From Flavobacterium sp. 1355 (GTDB lineage: Bacteria > Bacteroidota > Bacteroidia > Flavobacteriales > Flavobacteriaceae): a stretch of 64,000 nucleotides of DNA. Made by a program: the position numbers and the translations under genes. The notes beneath the pieces were generated by a model that saw only the letters and a program-made list of their open reading frames with translations, did not search any database and was not told the DNA's origin. Numbering within the stretch: the stretch's first letter is position 1; each line of letters begins with the position of its first letter. Positions 16,807-25,412 of the stretch are shown here, one piece after another. The stretch lies in NCBI RefSeq assembly GCF_017833415.1, contig NZ_JAFICC010000002.1:124001-188000 (forward strand), written 5' to 3'.

Positions 16807-17433
16807 TTATTTTCCATTAAAAGAAGTCATCGTATTTTCTAATCCGGCAGTTCCAAAAGACTTAATGATTTCTGAGGAGATTTCTAATCTTTCCGTTAGT
16901 TTGGCATTTTCTTCATCGTTCCATTCTCCCAAAACATAATCTACCTGTTGTCCTTTTTTAAACTGGTCACTGATTCCAAATCTGAAGCGGGTATAGTTCT
17001 GTGTATTTAAAACAAGATTAATGTTTTTTAGTCCATTATGACCTCCATCACTTCCTTTTGGCTTAATACGAATGGTTCCAAATGACAGGTTTAAATCGTC
17101 TGTAATGACTAAAATATTTTCTAATGGAATATTTTCCTTGTCCATCCAGTATTTTACTGCTTTTCCGCTTAGGTTCATGTAGGTGTTTGGTTTTAAAAGA
17201 AAAAAAGTTCTTCCTTTAAATTTGTATTCTGCCAAAGTACCCAATTTTACAGTTTCAAAAGAAAGACTTTCTTTTTTGGCCAAAAAGTCTAAAACCTTAA
17301 AACCTATATTATGTCTTGTGTTTACGTATTCAGCACCAATGTTGCCTAATCCTACAATTAAATATTTTTTCATATAATCTGTGTTCTCTTCTTTTTGTGT
17401 TGATGAAAACAGTTTTGTCATCCATTTTATCAT
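16807..17433 (-). CDS. pth: Peptidyl-tRNA hydrolase
   Basis: 208 residues at most. The conserved domain starts at MKKYLIVGLGNIGAEY (residue 21, base 17373), with the catalytic His in NTRHNIGF and later KPNTYMNLSGKAV, ITDDLNLSFG and GSDGGHNGLKNI. It releases peptides from peptidyl-tRNA that drops off ribosomes. The start is uncertain: the promoter's -7 element ends 4 bases before the outermost ATG, so that ATG would be leaderless, and the Met at 17421 or 17373 may be used. Follows rplY and prs on the same strand. Confidence 0.95.
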   Translation of the reverse strand: MIKWMTKLFSSTQKEENTDYMKKYLIVGLGNIGAEYVNTRHNIGFKVLDFLAKKESLSFETVKLGTLAEYKFKGRTFFLLKPNTYMNLSGKAVKYWMDKENIPLENILVITDDLNLSFGTIRIKPKGSDGGHNGLKNINLVLNTQNYTRFRFGISDQFKKGQQVDYVLGEWNDEENAKLTERLEISSEIIKSFGTAGLENTMTSFNGK

Positions 17434-17437
17434 GTTG

Positions 17438-17468
17438 CAAAAATAAACTTAATTAGGGAATGTGCCAA
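17438..17468 (-). promoter_or_regulatory. Promoter of pth
   Basis: TTG, a 20-bp spacer and TATTTTTG on the minus strand are a perfect consensus match. The position forces a leaderless start at 17433 or an internal start. Confidence 0.75.
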
Positions 17469-17568
17469 TTGGTTAATTATATAATTATTTTTTAACCACG
17501 AAGATTGTTAAGAATAGCACACAAGTGACACGGATTAAACGGGTTTACACAGGTTTTTGTTCTCTTTT

Positions 17569-17660
17569 TTGTCAGACTGAGCGAAGTCGAAGTCTCACAA
17601 CAAGCTCGACAATCTAAATCCAATACTTTGCGAGGGCTTCGACTTCGCTCAGCCTGACAA
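17569..17660. repeat. REP-like palindromic element
   Basis: Two 24-base arms (17569-17592 and 17637-17660; core CTGAGCGAAGTCGAAG) are inverted copies with one mismatch, separated by 44 bp. Such CTTCGACTTCGCTCAG palindromes are common intergenic repeats in Bacteroidota. Confidence 0.8.
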
Positions 17661-17708
17661 CATGTAGATTTTCATTCTGGAAATCTTAGCAACTCAGAAC
17701 CTCCAAAA

Positions 17709-17742
17709 AAAAAAGCACCAATCTTTCGATTGATGCTTTTTT
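17709..17742 (-). terminator. Terminator of the prs-rplY unit
   Basis: An A/T-flanked stem (AAAAAGCA-CAATC with GATTG-TGCTTTTT, one internal mismatch, TTTC loop) lies about 20 bp after the rplY stop codon. Confidence 0.75.
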
Positions 17743-17760
17743 GTATTGATTTGAAAAAAA

Positions 17761-18372
17761 TTATTTTTTCTTTCCTTTTGCAGGAGCTTTTGCAGCTTTT
17801 GCAGCTTCCTGAGCAGCTTTCATAGCAGCACGAGAAATTCTTACCTGAGCAACAACTGTGTTGTCCGGGTGCATAATTTTGTATTCTGGAGTACCAACTT
17901 TAGTAACGTATAATTTGTTACCCATTTCAAGTGGAGTGATATCAGCTTCAACAAAATCAGGAAGATTTTTAGGTAAAGCTTTTACTTTTAATTTACGAGT
18001 GTTCAAACGTAAAACACCACCTGCAAGAACACCTTTAGATGTACCAACAATTTTCACAGGAACTTCCATAGTGATTTCTTTATCATCAAATAATTGAAAG
18101 AAGTCAATGTGTAAAATTTTATCAGATACCGGGTGAACCTGAATGTCTTGCAAAATTGCATTGAATGATTTTCCTTTTCCAAGTTCGATCACAACTGTGT
18201 GAGCGTTTGGAGTGTAAACCAAGTTTTTGAATGCCGCAGCGTCCGCTGAGAAATGTACTGCCTGATTTCCTCCGTATAACACGCAAGGAACCGCTCCAGC
18301 ATTACGTAAGGCTTTAGTTGCTACTTTGCCCACGCTTTCTCTTTCTGATCCTTTAATTGTAATCGATTTCAT
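17761..18372 (-). CDS. rplY: 50S ribosomal protein L25 / Ctc family
   Basis: 203 residues. The N-terminal L25 domain binds 5S rRNA ([51 protein letters not shown]), and the C-terminal Ctc beta domain follows ([19 protein letters not shown]). The tail is Lys/Ala-rich ([18 protein letters not shown]), as usual in this group. It lies between prs and pth, the common bacterial order, and is separated from prs by 71 bp. Confidence 0.97.
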   Translation of the reverse strand: MKSITIKGSERESVGKVATKALRNAGAVPCVLYGGNQAVHFSADAAAFKNLVYTPNAHTVVIELGKGKSFNAILQDIQVHPVSDKILHIDFFQLFDDKEITMEVPVKIVGTSKGVLAGGVLRLNTRKLKVKALPKNLPDFVEADITPLEMGNKLYVTKVGTPEYKIMHPDNTVVAQVRISRAAMKAAQEAAKAAKAPAKGKKK

Positions 18373-18443
18373 TGTAAAAAAATATAGTTATTAAATAATA
18401 TTCTAATTTTATTGTAGTGTAATTGCTTCGTTTGCCGCAATGA

Positions 18444-19385
18444 CTACATTATAAATTTTCCACTAATGGAATTGTTGTGGTGCACCATGTGCATAACTTC
18501 GGCAAAAAGAGGTGCACAACTCACTACTCTGATTTTTTTTGATTCTTTCTTTAACGGAATTGAATCTGTAACGATTAATTCTGTCAATTTCGAATTTTCA
18601 ATTTTCTCATACGCACTACCAGATAATATAGCATGTGTACAAATTGCTCTTACGCTTAGTGCTCCTTTTTCGATCATTAGGTCTGCCGCTTTCGCTAATG
18701 TTCCTCCTGTATCGATCATGTCGTCTACTAATATTACGTTACGGCCTTTTACTTCACCAATTAGTTCCATAGTATCGATAACGTTGGCTGCTTTTCTTTG
18801 TTTGTAACAGATTACTACATCTGATTCTAAAAACTTAGAGTAAGCATATGCTCTTTTTGAACCTCCCATATCCGGAGATGCAATAGTTAAATTTTCTAAT
18901 CCTAAACTTTCTACGTATGGTAAAAAGATGGTAGATGCAAATAAATGATCTACTGGTTTTTCGAAAAACCCCTGAATCTGATCTGCGTGCAAATCCATTG
19001 TCATCACTCTTGTTGCTCCGGCAGCATCTAATAAATTAGCTACTAATTTTGCCCCAATCGGAACTCTTGGTTTGTCTTTTCTATCCTGTCTTGCCCAACC
19101 AAAATAAGGCATAACAGCTGTAATATGTCTTGCCGATGCACGTTTTGCTGCATCAATCATTAATAACAATTCCATCAAATTATCGGCAGTTGGAAATGTT
19201 GAGCACACAATAAAAACGCGTAATCCTCTGATTGATTCTTCGTAAGATGGCTGAAATTCTCCATCACTATACGTTGACATCGTTACTTTTCCCAACGGAA
19301 TTCCGTATTGTTCTGCAATTTTTTCTGCAAGATAAACACTTTGTGAACAAGCAAAAATTTTAGCTTCTGGTTCTAGGTGCGACAT
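18444..19385 (-). CDS. prs: Ribose-phosphate pyrophosphokinase (PRPP synthetase)
   Basis: 313 residues from ATG (MSHLEPEAKIF); 18 further upstream codons are open but match neither the family nor the promoter position. It makes PRPP from ribose 5-phosphate and ATP. Blocks: LGKVTMSTYSDGEFQP, RDKPRVPIGAKLVANLL, DLHADQIQGFF and the PRPP-binding VILVDDMIDTGGTLAKAA. A TAAATTTG -7 element is at 19437-19444 on the minus strand. Confidence 0.96.
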   Translation of the reverse strand: MSHLEPEAKIFACSQSVYLAEKIAEQYGIPLGKVTMSTYSDGEFQPSYEESIRGLRVFIVCSTFPTADNLMELLLMIDAAKRASARHITAVMPYFGWARQDRKDKPRVPIGAKLVANLLDAAGATRVMTMDLHADQIQGFFEKPVDHLFASTIFLPYVESLGLENLTIASPDMGGSKRAYAYSKFLESDVVICYKQRKAANVIDTMELIGEVKGRNVILVDDMIDTGGTLAKAADLMIEKGALSVRAICTHAILSGSAYEKIENSKLTELIVTDSIPLKKESKKIRVVSCAPLFAEVMHMVHHNNSISGKFIM

Positions 19386-19436
19386 TATAATTTGTTGTTT
19401 TGTAGTTAGTTGTGTGTGCGTCGTTTTAACGAGGTG

Positions 19437-19444
19437 CAAATTTA
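19437..19444 (-). promoter_or_regulatory. Probable -7 element of prs
   Basis: TAAATTTG fits TAnnTTTG about 50 bp upstream of the prs ATG. No good -33 element is seen. Confidence 0.5.
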
Positions 19445-19510
19445 GAAAATTTATTGGACACTGAAAGGAAAAATTTAAGTATTTTTAGTAGAACATTTAA
19501 TTTAATTTTT

Positions 19511-19518
19511 TACATTTG
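19511..19518 (+). promoter_or_regulatory. Probable -7 element of tRNA-Leu
   Basis: TACATTTG fits TAnnTTTG and is followed by GCACC, about 97 bp before the tRNA. No clear -33 element. Confidence 0.5.
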
Positions 19519-19614
19519 CACCGTGTTAAAGGAATAAGCACAGTTATGACATCATAATTACTTATTCTATTGCGTTAAAATAACTGATTTATTAGTTGTT
19601 TTTTCGTCTGCTAA

Positions 19615-19694
19615 GCCCGGATGGCGGAATTGGTAGACGCGCTGGTCTCAAACACCTGTGGGAAACCGTGCCGGTTCGACTCCGGCTCCGGGTA
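19615..19694 (+). tRNA. tRNA-Leu, anticodon CAA
   Basis: 80 nt. The acceptor stem GCCCGGA pairs with TCCGGGT, with discriminator A and no encoded CCA. The D arm is GCG...CGC, the anticodon loop CTCAAAC gives anticodon CAA (codon UUG), the variable arm is 11 nt and the T arm is GCCGG-TTCGACT-CCGGC. The anticodon stem contains an apparent U-U mismatch at the second pair. A terminator follows. Confidence 0.93.
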
Positions 19695-19699
19695 CTTAA

Positions 19700-19740
19700 A
19701 GCCTCTGAAATCTATTGATTTTCAGAGGTTTTTGCTTTTT
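19700..19740 (+). terminator. Terminator of tRNA-Leu
   Basis: CCTCTGAAATC pairs with GATTTTCAGAGG with one bulge and is followed by T runs, 6 bases after the tRNA. Confidence 0.8.
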
Positions 19741-19824
19741 AGGGTCGTCGAAAGGATATCTTATTTGTCATACATAGTAAAAAAGATCCCCCAACTTGGC
19801 TCACCCTTTGTTTAATATTAATCT

Positions 19825-20211
19825 TTATAAAAAAAACTTTTTCCAAAACACATCGACCTCAGATACAAAATCAGCAAATAATAAACTCTGACTTTGTTTA
19901 TCATAAATAAATATACTTTTTCTGTAATCATTTCTAAAAACATCCTTTTCAGTCGAAATACAATAATACCAAGTGCAATTTATTCCATTGTAAGGCTTTG
20001 TTTCAGTTTTTTCAATTTTTCTTATTAAGTCTTTAGTACTATTATCATTGTAATTCTTTAGAATTATTTCCGATTCAGTTATTGAAATTTTGGTTTCCTT
20101 AGTTTCACTCAACACTTCCATTTTATTATTCAAATAGGAATGTGATTTTAATTCTTGTGCATTCACAAAAGCGTTAATACATATTAAAAATAAAAAAATT
20201 ATTTTTTTCAT
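19825..20211 (-). CDS. Small secreted protein, unknown function
   Basis: 128 residues with a clear signal peptide (MKKIIFLFLICINAFVNAQ). The mature part is hydrophilic with mixed Lys/Glu and a central aromatic block (CTWYYCISTEKDVFRN) with two Cys. I do not recognise a family. It is the last of three small secreted-protein genes in a row on the minus strand, all AT-rich. Confidence 0.7.
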   Translation of the reverse strand: MKKIIFLFLICINAFVNAQELKSHSYLNNKMEVLSETKETKISITESEIILKNYNDNSTKDLIRKIEKTETKPYNGINCTWYYCISTEKDVFRNDYRKSIFIYDKQSQSLLFADFVSEVDVFWKKFFL

Positions 20212-20308
20212 ACTGCTTTAAATTATTTAGGTATTAATAATCTTGAATTGTATCTGCTGTAAACTCATTCGCAAGACTTATTCATCCATTAGATACATTT
20301 TTCAAATA

Positions 20309-20965
20309 TTACCACTCGTTATCTTTTTTATTCAAATAATCTTGCAAACTAATAAATAATACACTTATTTCATTATTCATACCTGTTGCTATTTGTTTTT
20401 CACAAACAAAACTAGCTTCAATAAGCCCTTTCAAATTACTAAGTTTCTTATCTACCTTTTTTTTATTGTTATTATTTTGGACATTAAAATTTTTTCTAGC
20501 GGTTTCGTATTGATTTTCAATAGTAAATTCGTTCAATAATGTATATTCGTTTATTATAAAAAACCAATCGGTATTTAAATGATTCAGCATTTTTACTTTT
20601 CCAGGAAACGAAATATCCACTTTACATTTATTATCCTTAATTGACACGATTAAAGTATGGTCAAAAACAATGTGAGCTGGCACATAATATACTTTTTTAC
20701 TAAATAAATCTGGAAATGGTTTGTTAGAATCGATTGCAAAGTTCCCTTTTACAATAATTTTATCTGGGGAATTAAGCTGTATCACATCATTTGCAGATTT
20801 ATAATTTAATGCCACCCACGCTAAAACTTTTGACTGAATTTCTTGAGTTTTTAAACTATCAACATTAATAACTAAAATTTTTCCATTGATTTCTTTATCA
20901 TAGGATTGGGAAAAAACAGGAAAACTAGCCAAAATAAAAAATAAAAATAAATATTTTTTAATCAT
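20309..20965 (-). CDS. DUF4468 domain secreted protein
   Basis: 218 residues with signal peptide (ending FPVFSQ). The region VLAWVALNYKSANDVIQLNSPDKIIVKG matches the start of DUF4468, a TBP-like fold found in secreted Bacteroidota proteins; the rest (HIVFDHTLIVSIKDNKCKVDI) fits its beta strands. An Asn/Lys-rich stretch (VQNNNNKKK) precedes the C-terminal helical part. Molecular role unknown. Confidence 0.75.
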   Translation of the reverse strand: MIKKYLFLFFILASFPVFSQSYDKEINGKILVINVDSLKTQEIQSKVLAWVALNYKSANDVIQLNSPDKIIVKGNFAIDSNKPFPDLFSKKVYYVPAHIVFDHTLIVSIKDNKCKVDISFPGKVKMLNHLNTDWFFIINEYTLLNEFTIENQYETARKNFNVQNNNNKKKVDKKLSNLKGLIEASFVCEKQIATGMNNEISVLFISLQDYLNKKDNEW

Positions 20966-21112
20966 TACTTTCAGTATTTAAAGATTTTAAGTGCTAATGT
21001 AATTCGTATGAATATGAAAAAACATTATTATAAAATAACTTAAATTATAAGTCATCATAAACAATGATCTTTTATAGATAAAAAACCGACCAATAAAATA
21101 GAAAAAGGCTAT

Positions 21113-21520
21113 TTATTTTTGAATTTTTTTAATCAATATTACATTAAGTTCGTTACCACAGATCCAATTGATTTGATAATCTTTAGCCCGCCACATCATA
21201 TTAATTTTTGACCACTCAATTTTTAGCGAGTTGCTTAAATTTTGGAAATCATGCAAGCTTTCCACAGTATTATCAATTAGAGATTCATCTACTTCAGGTT
21301 CCATAATGTCTGAATTAAAATAAAACAATACATTTTTCATTTCATCATAACTTTCTTTATAACCAACCGGATTTTGTTTGGTAGCAAATGTTTCTACACC
21401 TTTATTTAAAAACCAAGAATCTGTCACAACCGCGTACTTTTTAAGTCCTTTATTATAAGAGCTTACTTGACCAGTCACCATATTAGATAAGCATAAAATA
21501 AGGAAAACAATATTTTTCAT
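21113..21520 (-). CDS. Small secreted protein, unknown function
   Basis: 135 residues with signal peptide (hydrophobic to SNMVTGQ). The mature part has no motif I recognise; it is mildly acidic in the middle (SDIMEPEVDESLIDNTVES). It is upstream of the DUF4468 gene by about 150 bp on the same strand. Confidence 0.65.
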   Translation of the reverse strand: MKNIVFLILCLSNMVTGQVSSYNKGLKKYAVVTDSWFLNKGVETFATKQNPVGYKESYDEMKNVLFYFNSDIMEPEVDESLIDNTVESLHDFQNLSNSLKIEWSKINMMWRAKDYQINWICGNELNVILIKKIQK

Positions 21521-21638
21521 TTTTGAGGGTTCATATTATGCATTCCAAATGTAAACTTTATAAACTTATCTAGTTTATGGTTTTCCGTAATAAGAAAATT
21601 TCTTTTTTTATATGTGTTTATCTATAACTGTTCACAAT

Positions 21639-22133
21639 TCAATACTCTCCTTTTTGACCTGCCTTTTTATCATGTAACTCACAACTCGCATTATGTAGGA
21701 TTGGAAAATTGCAAGAATTTGCAATAAAACACAATTGATTCGCCTTATCATGAAGTTCGACCGCCAACTCAATTTTATCAGAATTGGCAATTTTTACTTT
21801 CGGATATAATCGAACCTCAACAAAACGCCCGCTTCCATCTGCAGAAACTTCAAGCGTGGCTTCGGCATGGTCTGAATATTCTAAAACTTCTATACCGTTT
21901 TGAGAGCATACATATAAGTAGGACATCATGTGGCATGAAACCAAACTACTCAATAATAAATCTTCGGGATTGTATAATTCCGGATCGCCTTTGAAAGCTT
22001 TTGCGGCAGAGACATATAAAATTGGTTTTCCTTCTATTTTAATTTGATGACTTTTGCTGTAAAATCTCTTTGTTGAATCTTCCTGAATTTGATTTGAAGT
22101 CCAGTTTACTTCTGCTTTGAATAGATGTTTCAT
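21639..22133 (-). CDS. OsmC family peroxiredoxin-like protein
   Basis: 164 residues, cytosolic. OsmC/Ohr proteins reduce organic hydroperoxides with two Cys; here they are Cys67 in SLVSCHMMSYLY and Cys141 in FIANSCNFPI. The block YNPEDLLLSSLVSCH is typical. Unlike the three downstream genes it lacks a signal peptide. The N-terminal part (KHLFKAEVNWT) is like the OsmC subgroup rather than Ohr. Confidence 0.88.
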   Translation of the reverse strand: MKHLFKAEVNWTSNQIQEDSTKRFYSKSHQIKIEGKPILYVSAAKAFKGDPELYNPEDLLLSSLVSCHMMSYLYVCSQNGIEVLEYSDHAEATLEVSADGSGRFVEVRLYPKVKIANSDKIELAVELHDKANQLCFIANSCNFPILHNASCELHDKKAGQKGEY

Positions 22134-22225
22134 TATCGTTTTTTTGCTGTCGCTAAGTTATAATTTTTAAAGATGCCGGTGAATTAATCTCACAAAGTCG
22201 CGAAGGCGCAAAGTTCTTACCAATG

Positions 22226-22326
22226 TTGTCATTTCGACGAAGGAGAAATCTTCGCAAGTAATTCCGCAACGAAATCCAATCTTTGTAGAGCTTCTCGTGG
22301 AGATTTCTCCTTCGTCGAAATGACAA
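22226..22326. repeat. REP-like element with 26-bp perfect arms
   Basis: 22226-22251 and 22301-22326 are perfect inverted copies (core CATTTCGACGAAGGAGAAAT) around a 49-bp spacer. This is a familiar type of Bacteroidota intergenic palindrome. Confidence 0.85.
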
Positions 22327-22386
22327 AAATGAGGTAGTCAATTCGTGAAAATTACTGAAATTCGTGGCGAAAAATTCCCCCATAAA

Positions 22387-22415
22387 AAACCTCGAAAGCA
22401 TAACTTTCGAGGTTT
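22387..22415 (-). terminator. Terminator of the arabinan/arabinose operon
   Basis: ACCTCGAAAG pairs with CTTTCGAGGT around a short loop, flanked by A and T runs, about 40 bp after the galM stop codon, at the end of the long minus-strand locus. Confidence 0.85.
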
Positions 22416-22452
22416 CTTAGAGAATTACTAACTAATTAACATAATTCCAAAA

Positions 22453-23637
22453 CTATTTTTTCACAGAGAATTTAAAAGTAGTTTTAGTTTTATAATTTTC
22501 TCCCGGGTTTAAAACCGTTGTCGGGAAGTTTTTCTGGTTTGGAGAATCAGGATAATGTTCTGTTTCTAAACATAGACCTGTTCTGTGTGCGAACGTACCG
22601 CCTTTTGGCATTGGTAACGTTCCGTCAAGGAAATTTCCAGAGTAAAACTGAATTCCAGGTTCGTCTGTTGTCATTTCCATGATTCGTCCACTTGCTGCGT
22701 GATATACTTTTGCTATGATTGTTTTTCCTTTTTCAGGATTGTTCAATACCCAGCAGTGATCATAACCTTTTCCTCTTTCTAATTGCTCATTTTTAGCTTC
22801 GATGTCTTTTCCAATTAATTTTGGTGTTCTGAAATCGAAAGGTGTATTGGCAACATCATCTAATTTTCCTGTCGGAATTAAAGTCGCATCAACCGGAACA
22901 ATTTTATCTGCATTTAAAGTCAATTCGTGATCTAAGATTGTTTTAGTAAAATCTCCTGATAAATTGAAATAAGAATGCTGTGTTAAATTCACAACTGTTT
23001 TTTTATCTGTAGTCGCTTCGTATAAAACTTCTAATTGATTATCATTTGTCAAAGTATAAGTCACAAAAACTTTCAAATTTCCAGGATAACCTTCTTCCAT
23101 ATCTTTACTTAAGTAAGATAATTTTAAAGTTGCTGCATCTCCGGATTTTGCCTCATCCGCTTTCCAAACCACATTAAAATATCCTTGTGGTCCACCGTGC
23201 AAAGCATTTGGAGCATTGTTTATGGCCAATTGATATTCTTTTTCATCTAAAGTGAATTTTCCTTTGCCAATACGGTTTCCGTATCTTCCGATCAAAGCTC
23301 CAAAAAATGGATTTTCTTTTTCGTATTGAGCCAAATTATCAAATCCGATTACTACATTTTCAGAAACACCGTCTTTATTTGGCACTTTCAAATCTGTAAT
23401 TCTTCCGCCAAAAGTGATGATATCAACTTCCATCCCGTTTTGGTTTTTCAGCTTATAGCTGTCTACTTGTTCTCCTTTAGCTGTTTTTCCATAAGAAGAT
23501 TTTTCGATTGTAACTGTCGCTTTTTTATCTGAAGAAACTATAGTGTCATCCATTTTTTTATCGTTTTTGCATTGAACTGAAATGAAAGCCAAACTTAATA
23601 GGCCAATTCCAAAAATATAACGTTTTAATACATTCAT
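22453..23637 (-). CDS. galM: Aldose 1-epimerase (mutarotase), lipoprotein
   Basis: 394 residues. A signal peptide with lipobox LAFISVQC predicts an exported lipoprotein, unlike the cytosolic galM at 45 kb. Catalytic blocks: FGGRITDLKVPNKDG, GRYGNRIGKGKF, NALHGGPQGYFNVVW, LTQHSYFNLSG with catalytic His, GYDHCWVLN, and the base Glu in CLETEHYPDSPNQ. It interconverts sugar anomers, probably arabinose released outside the cytoplasm, speeding uptake. Last gene of the locus. Confidence 0.93.
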   Translation of the reverse strand: MNVLKRYIFGIGLLSLAFISVQCKNDKKMDDTIVSSDKKATVTIEKSSYGKTAKGEQVDSYKLKNQNGMEVDIITFGGRITDLKVPNKDGVSENVVIGFDNLAQYEKENPFFGALIGRYGNRIGKGKFTLDEKEYQLAINNAPNALHGGPQGYFNVVWKADEAKSGDAATLKLSYLSKDMEEGYPGNLKVFVTYTLTNDNQLEVLYEATTDKKTVVNLTQHSYFNLSGDFTKTILDHELTLNADKIVPVDATLIPTGKLDDVANTPFDFRTPKLIGKDIEAKNEQLERGKGYDHCWVLNNPEKGKTIIAKVYHAASGRIMEMTTDEPGIQFYSGNFLDGTLPMPKGGTFAHRTGLCLETEHYPDSPNQKNFPTTVLNPGENYKTKTTFKFSVKK

Positions 23638-23739
23638 AATAATATTTTAAATTGGTTAGATGTTAGATGTTAAAAGTAGCAATTATAATCAAAATAAAAC
23701 CTCTGAACTTTTGCCACTTTGAATCTTTGTCCCTAAAAA

Positions 23740-25248
23740 TTACAGCCCATGTTGAAACAAATGATAATAAGCTTCGTTTGCATTGATTTTATCTTTAAAG
23801 TCTCTTACGGTAGTTTTTTCATCAATAACCAATAATTCAATTCCGGCGATATCAGCAAAATCTTCCATGTATTCTGTTGTCAGCGACTGGCTGTAAACCG
23901 TATGGTGCGCTCCTCCTGCCAAAATCCATGCTGTTGCAGCAATTTCAAGGTTTGGTTTACAATCCCATAAAACTCTTGCAACCGGTAATTTTGGTAATTC
24001 AGCCATTGGTTTAATTGCTGTAACTTCGTTTACAATCAAACGGAAACGGGTTCCCATATCTACCAAAGAAACATTGATTGCATCTCCAGCTGGTGAATTA
24101 AACACCAAACGAGCAGGATCTTCTTTTCCGCCAATTCCCAAAGGATGTATTTCACAAGAAGGTTTTCCATCAGCAATAGATGGGCAAATTTCCAACATAT
24201 GTGATCCTAAAACGTATGATTTTTGAGGTGTAAAATGGTAGGTGTAATCTTCCATGAAAGAAGTTCCTCCTTCAAGACCAACGTTCATTACTTTTAAGGC
24301 GCGAACCATTGCAGCCGTTTTCCAGTCTCCTTCTCCACCAAAACCGTAACCATCAGCCATTAATCTTTGTGTTGCGATTCCTGGTAATTGTTTCCAAACA
24401 CCAAGATTTTCAAACGTATCTGTAAAAGCGCCAAAACCTCCTTCTTCAAGGAAAGCTCTTAAACCTAATTCTATTTTTGCCGCTTCCGCTAATGAACTTC
24501 TTTGCGTTCCACCTTCTTTTAAAGCATCTGTCAAAGTATAGGATTGCTCGTAAACTGCCAATAAATCATTTAATTCTTTATCGGTAACTTTCTCAATATA
24601 TTTCGTAACATCCGAAGAATCAAAACCGTTAACCGACATTCCGAAACGGATTTGCGCTTCTACTTTATCTCCTTCTGTTACGGCAACTTCACGCATATTG
24701 TCTCCAATACGGGCTACTTTTAAGTTTTGAAGTTCATCCCATCCTAAAGCTACTCTTGTCCAGATGCCTAATTTTTTCTGAACTCTTTCGTCTTCCCAAT
24801 GTCCAACAACGACTTTGCGTTTTTTACGCATTCTTGACATGATAAAACCAAATTCACGATCTCCGTGAGCGGATTGATTCAGGTTCATGAAATCCATATC
24901 GATTGTTCCCCACGGAATTTCAGCATTGTATTGTGTGTGTAAATGGCATAATGGTTTTTTCAGAATGCTCAATCCGCCAATCCACATTTTAGCTGGAGAG
25001 AAAGTATGCATCCAGGCAATAATTCCGATACAGTTTTTAGCCGAATTGGCTGCCAAACAAACATCTAAAATTTGAGAAGGTGATTTTACCACATCTTTAT
25101 AAACCACTTTTACCGGAATAGTAGACGCCCCATCTAATCCTTTTGCAATTATTTGCGAATGCTCCGCTACTTTTCTTAAAGTTTCTTCACCGTATAATTC
25201 CTGGCTTCCTACTACAAACCATACTTCTTTCTGAGAGATATCAATCAT
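23740..25248 (-). CDS. araA: L-arabinose isomerase
   Basis: 502 residues, full length. It converts L-arabinose to L-ribulose with a divalent metal, in the cytosol. Typical blocks: [15 protein letters not shown] at the start, [41 protein letters not shown] and [10 protein letters not shown] with metal-binding Glu, [10 protein letters not shown], and [10 protein letters not shown] with His. It follows araD by about 165 bp, a gap that holds short inverted repeats, and precedes galM. Confidence 0.98.
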   Translation of the reverse strand: MIDISQKEVWFVVGSQELYGEETLRKVAEHSQIIAKGLDGASTIPVKVVYKDVVKSPSQILDVCLAANSAKNCIGIIAWMHTFSPAKMWIGGLSILKKPLCHLHTQYNAEIPWGTIDMDFMNLNQSAHGDREFGFIMSRMRKKRKVVVGHWEDERVQKKLGIWTRVALGWDELQNLKVARIGDNMREVAVTEGDKVEAQIRFGMSVNGFDSSDVTKYIEKVTDKELNDLLAVYEQSYTLTDALKEGGTQRSSLAEAAKIELGLRAFLEEGGFGAFTDTFENLGVWKQLPGIATQRLMADGYGFGGEGDWKTAAMVRALKVMNVGLEGGTSFMEDYTYHFTPQKSYVLGSHMLEICPSIADGKPSCEIHPLGIGGKEDPARLVFNSPAGDAINVSLVDMGTRFRLIVNEVTAIKPMAELPKLPVARVLWDCKPNLEIAATAWILAGGAHHTVYSQSLTTEYMEDFADIAGIELLVIDEKTTVRDFKDKINANEAYYHLFQHGL

Positions 25249-25261
25249 TTTTTTTTATTTT

Positions 25262-25405
25262 GTTTCAAGTTTTCTTTGTTTCAGGTTTCAAGTTTTGAAA
25301 TGCGGAAAACTTATTGTTATGTTATTATTTTTGTTGTATTTATTTCAAATTCCAGGTTTCACGTTCCAACAACTTGAAACAAAAAAAAACCTGAAACCTG
25401 AAACA
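25262..25405. repeat. Inverted repeats between araD and araA
   Basis: GTTTCAGGTTTCAAGTT (25278-25294) faces AACTTGAAAC, an A9 run and CCTGAAACCTGAAAC (25371-25404). The gap may form an RNA hairpin inside the operon. Short TTTCAGG/CCTGAAA repeats of this type are common between flavobacterial genes. Confidence 0.6.
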
Positions 25406-25412
25406 AACTTTT

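Larger units (their letters stand above)
17434..17760. other. Intergenic region between rplY and pth
   Basis: 327 bp holding the pth promoter at one end, a REP-like palindrome in the middle and the rplY terminator at the other. No gene seen. Confidence 0.7.
22134..22452. other. Intergenic region with palindromic repeat
   Basis: 319 bp between the galM lipoprotein gene and osmC. It contains the 22226-22326 palindrome and the galM terminator. A minus-strand frame of 82 codons across it is an artefact of the repeat. Confidence 0.75.

Noticed and set aside
17569..17660. Palindrome considered as a rho-independent terminator of pth or rplY
   Set aside because: It lacks an adjacent T run, a separate terminator serves rplY, and the sequence matches dispersed REP-like repeats.
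19621..19815. 64-codon frame over tRNA-Leu
   Set aside because: It lies on the tRNA and its terminator; a shadow of a structural RNA.
22153..22401. 82-codon minus-strand frame rich in Arg/Phe
   Set aside because: It is made by reading through the 26-bp-arm palindrome and has no start context or family.
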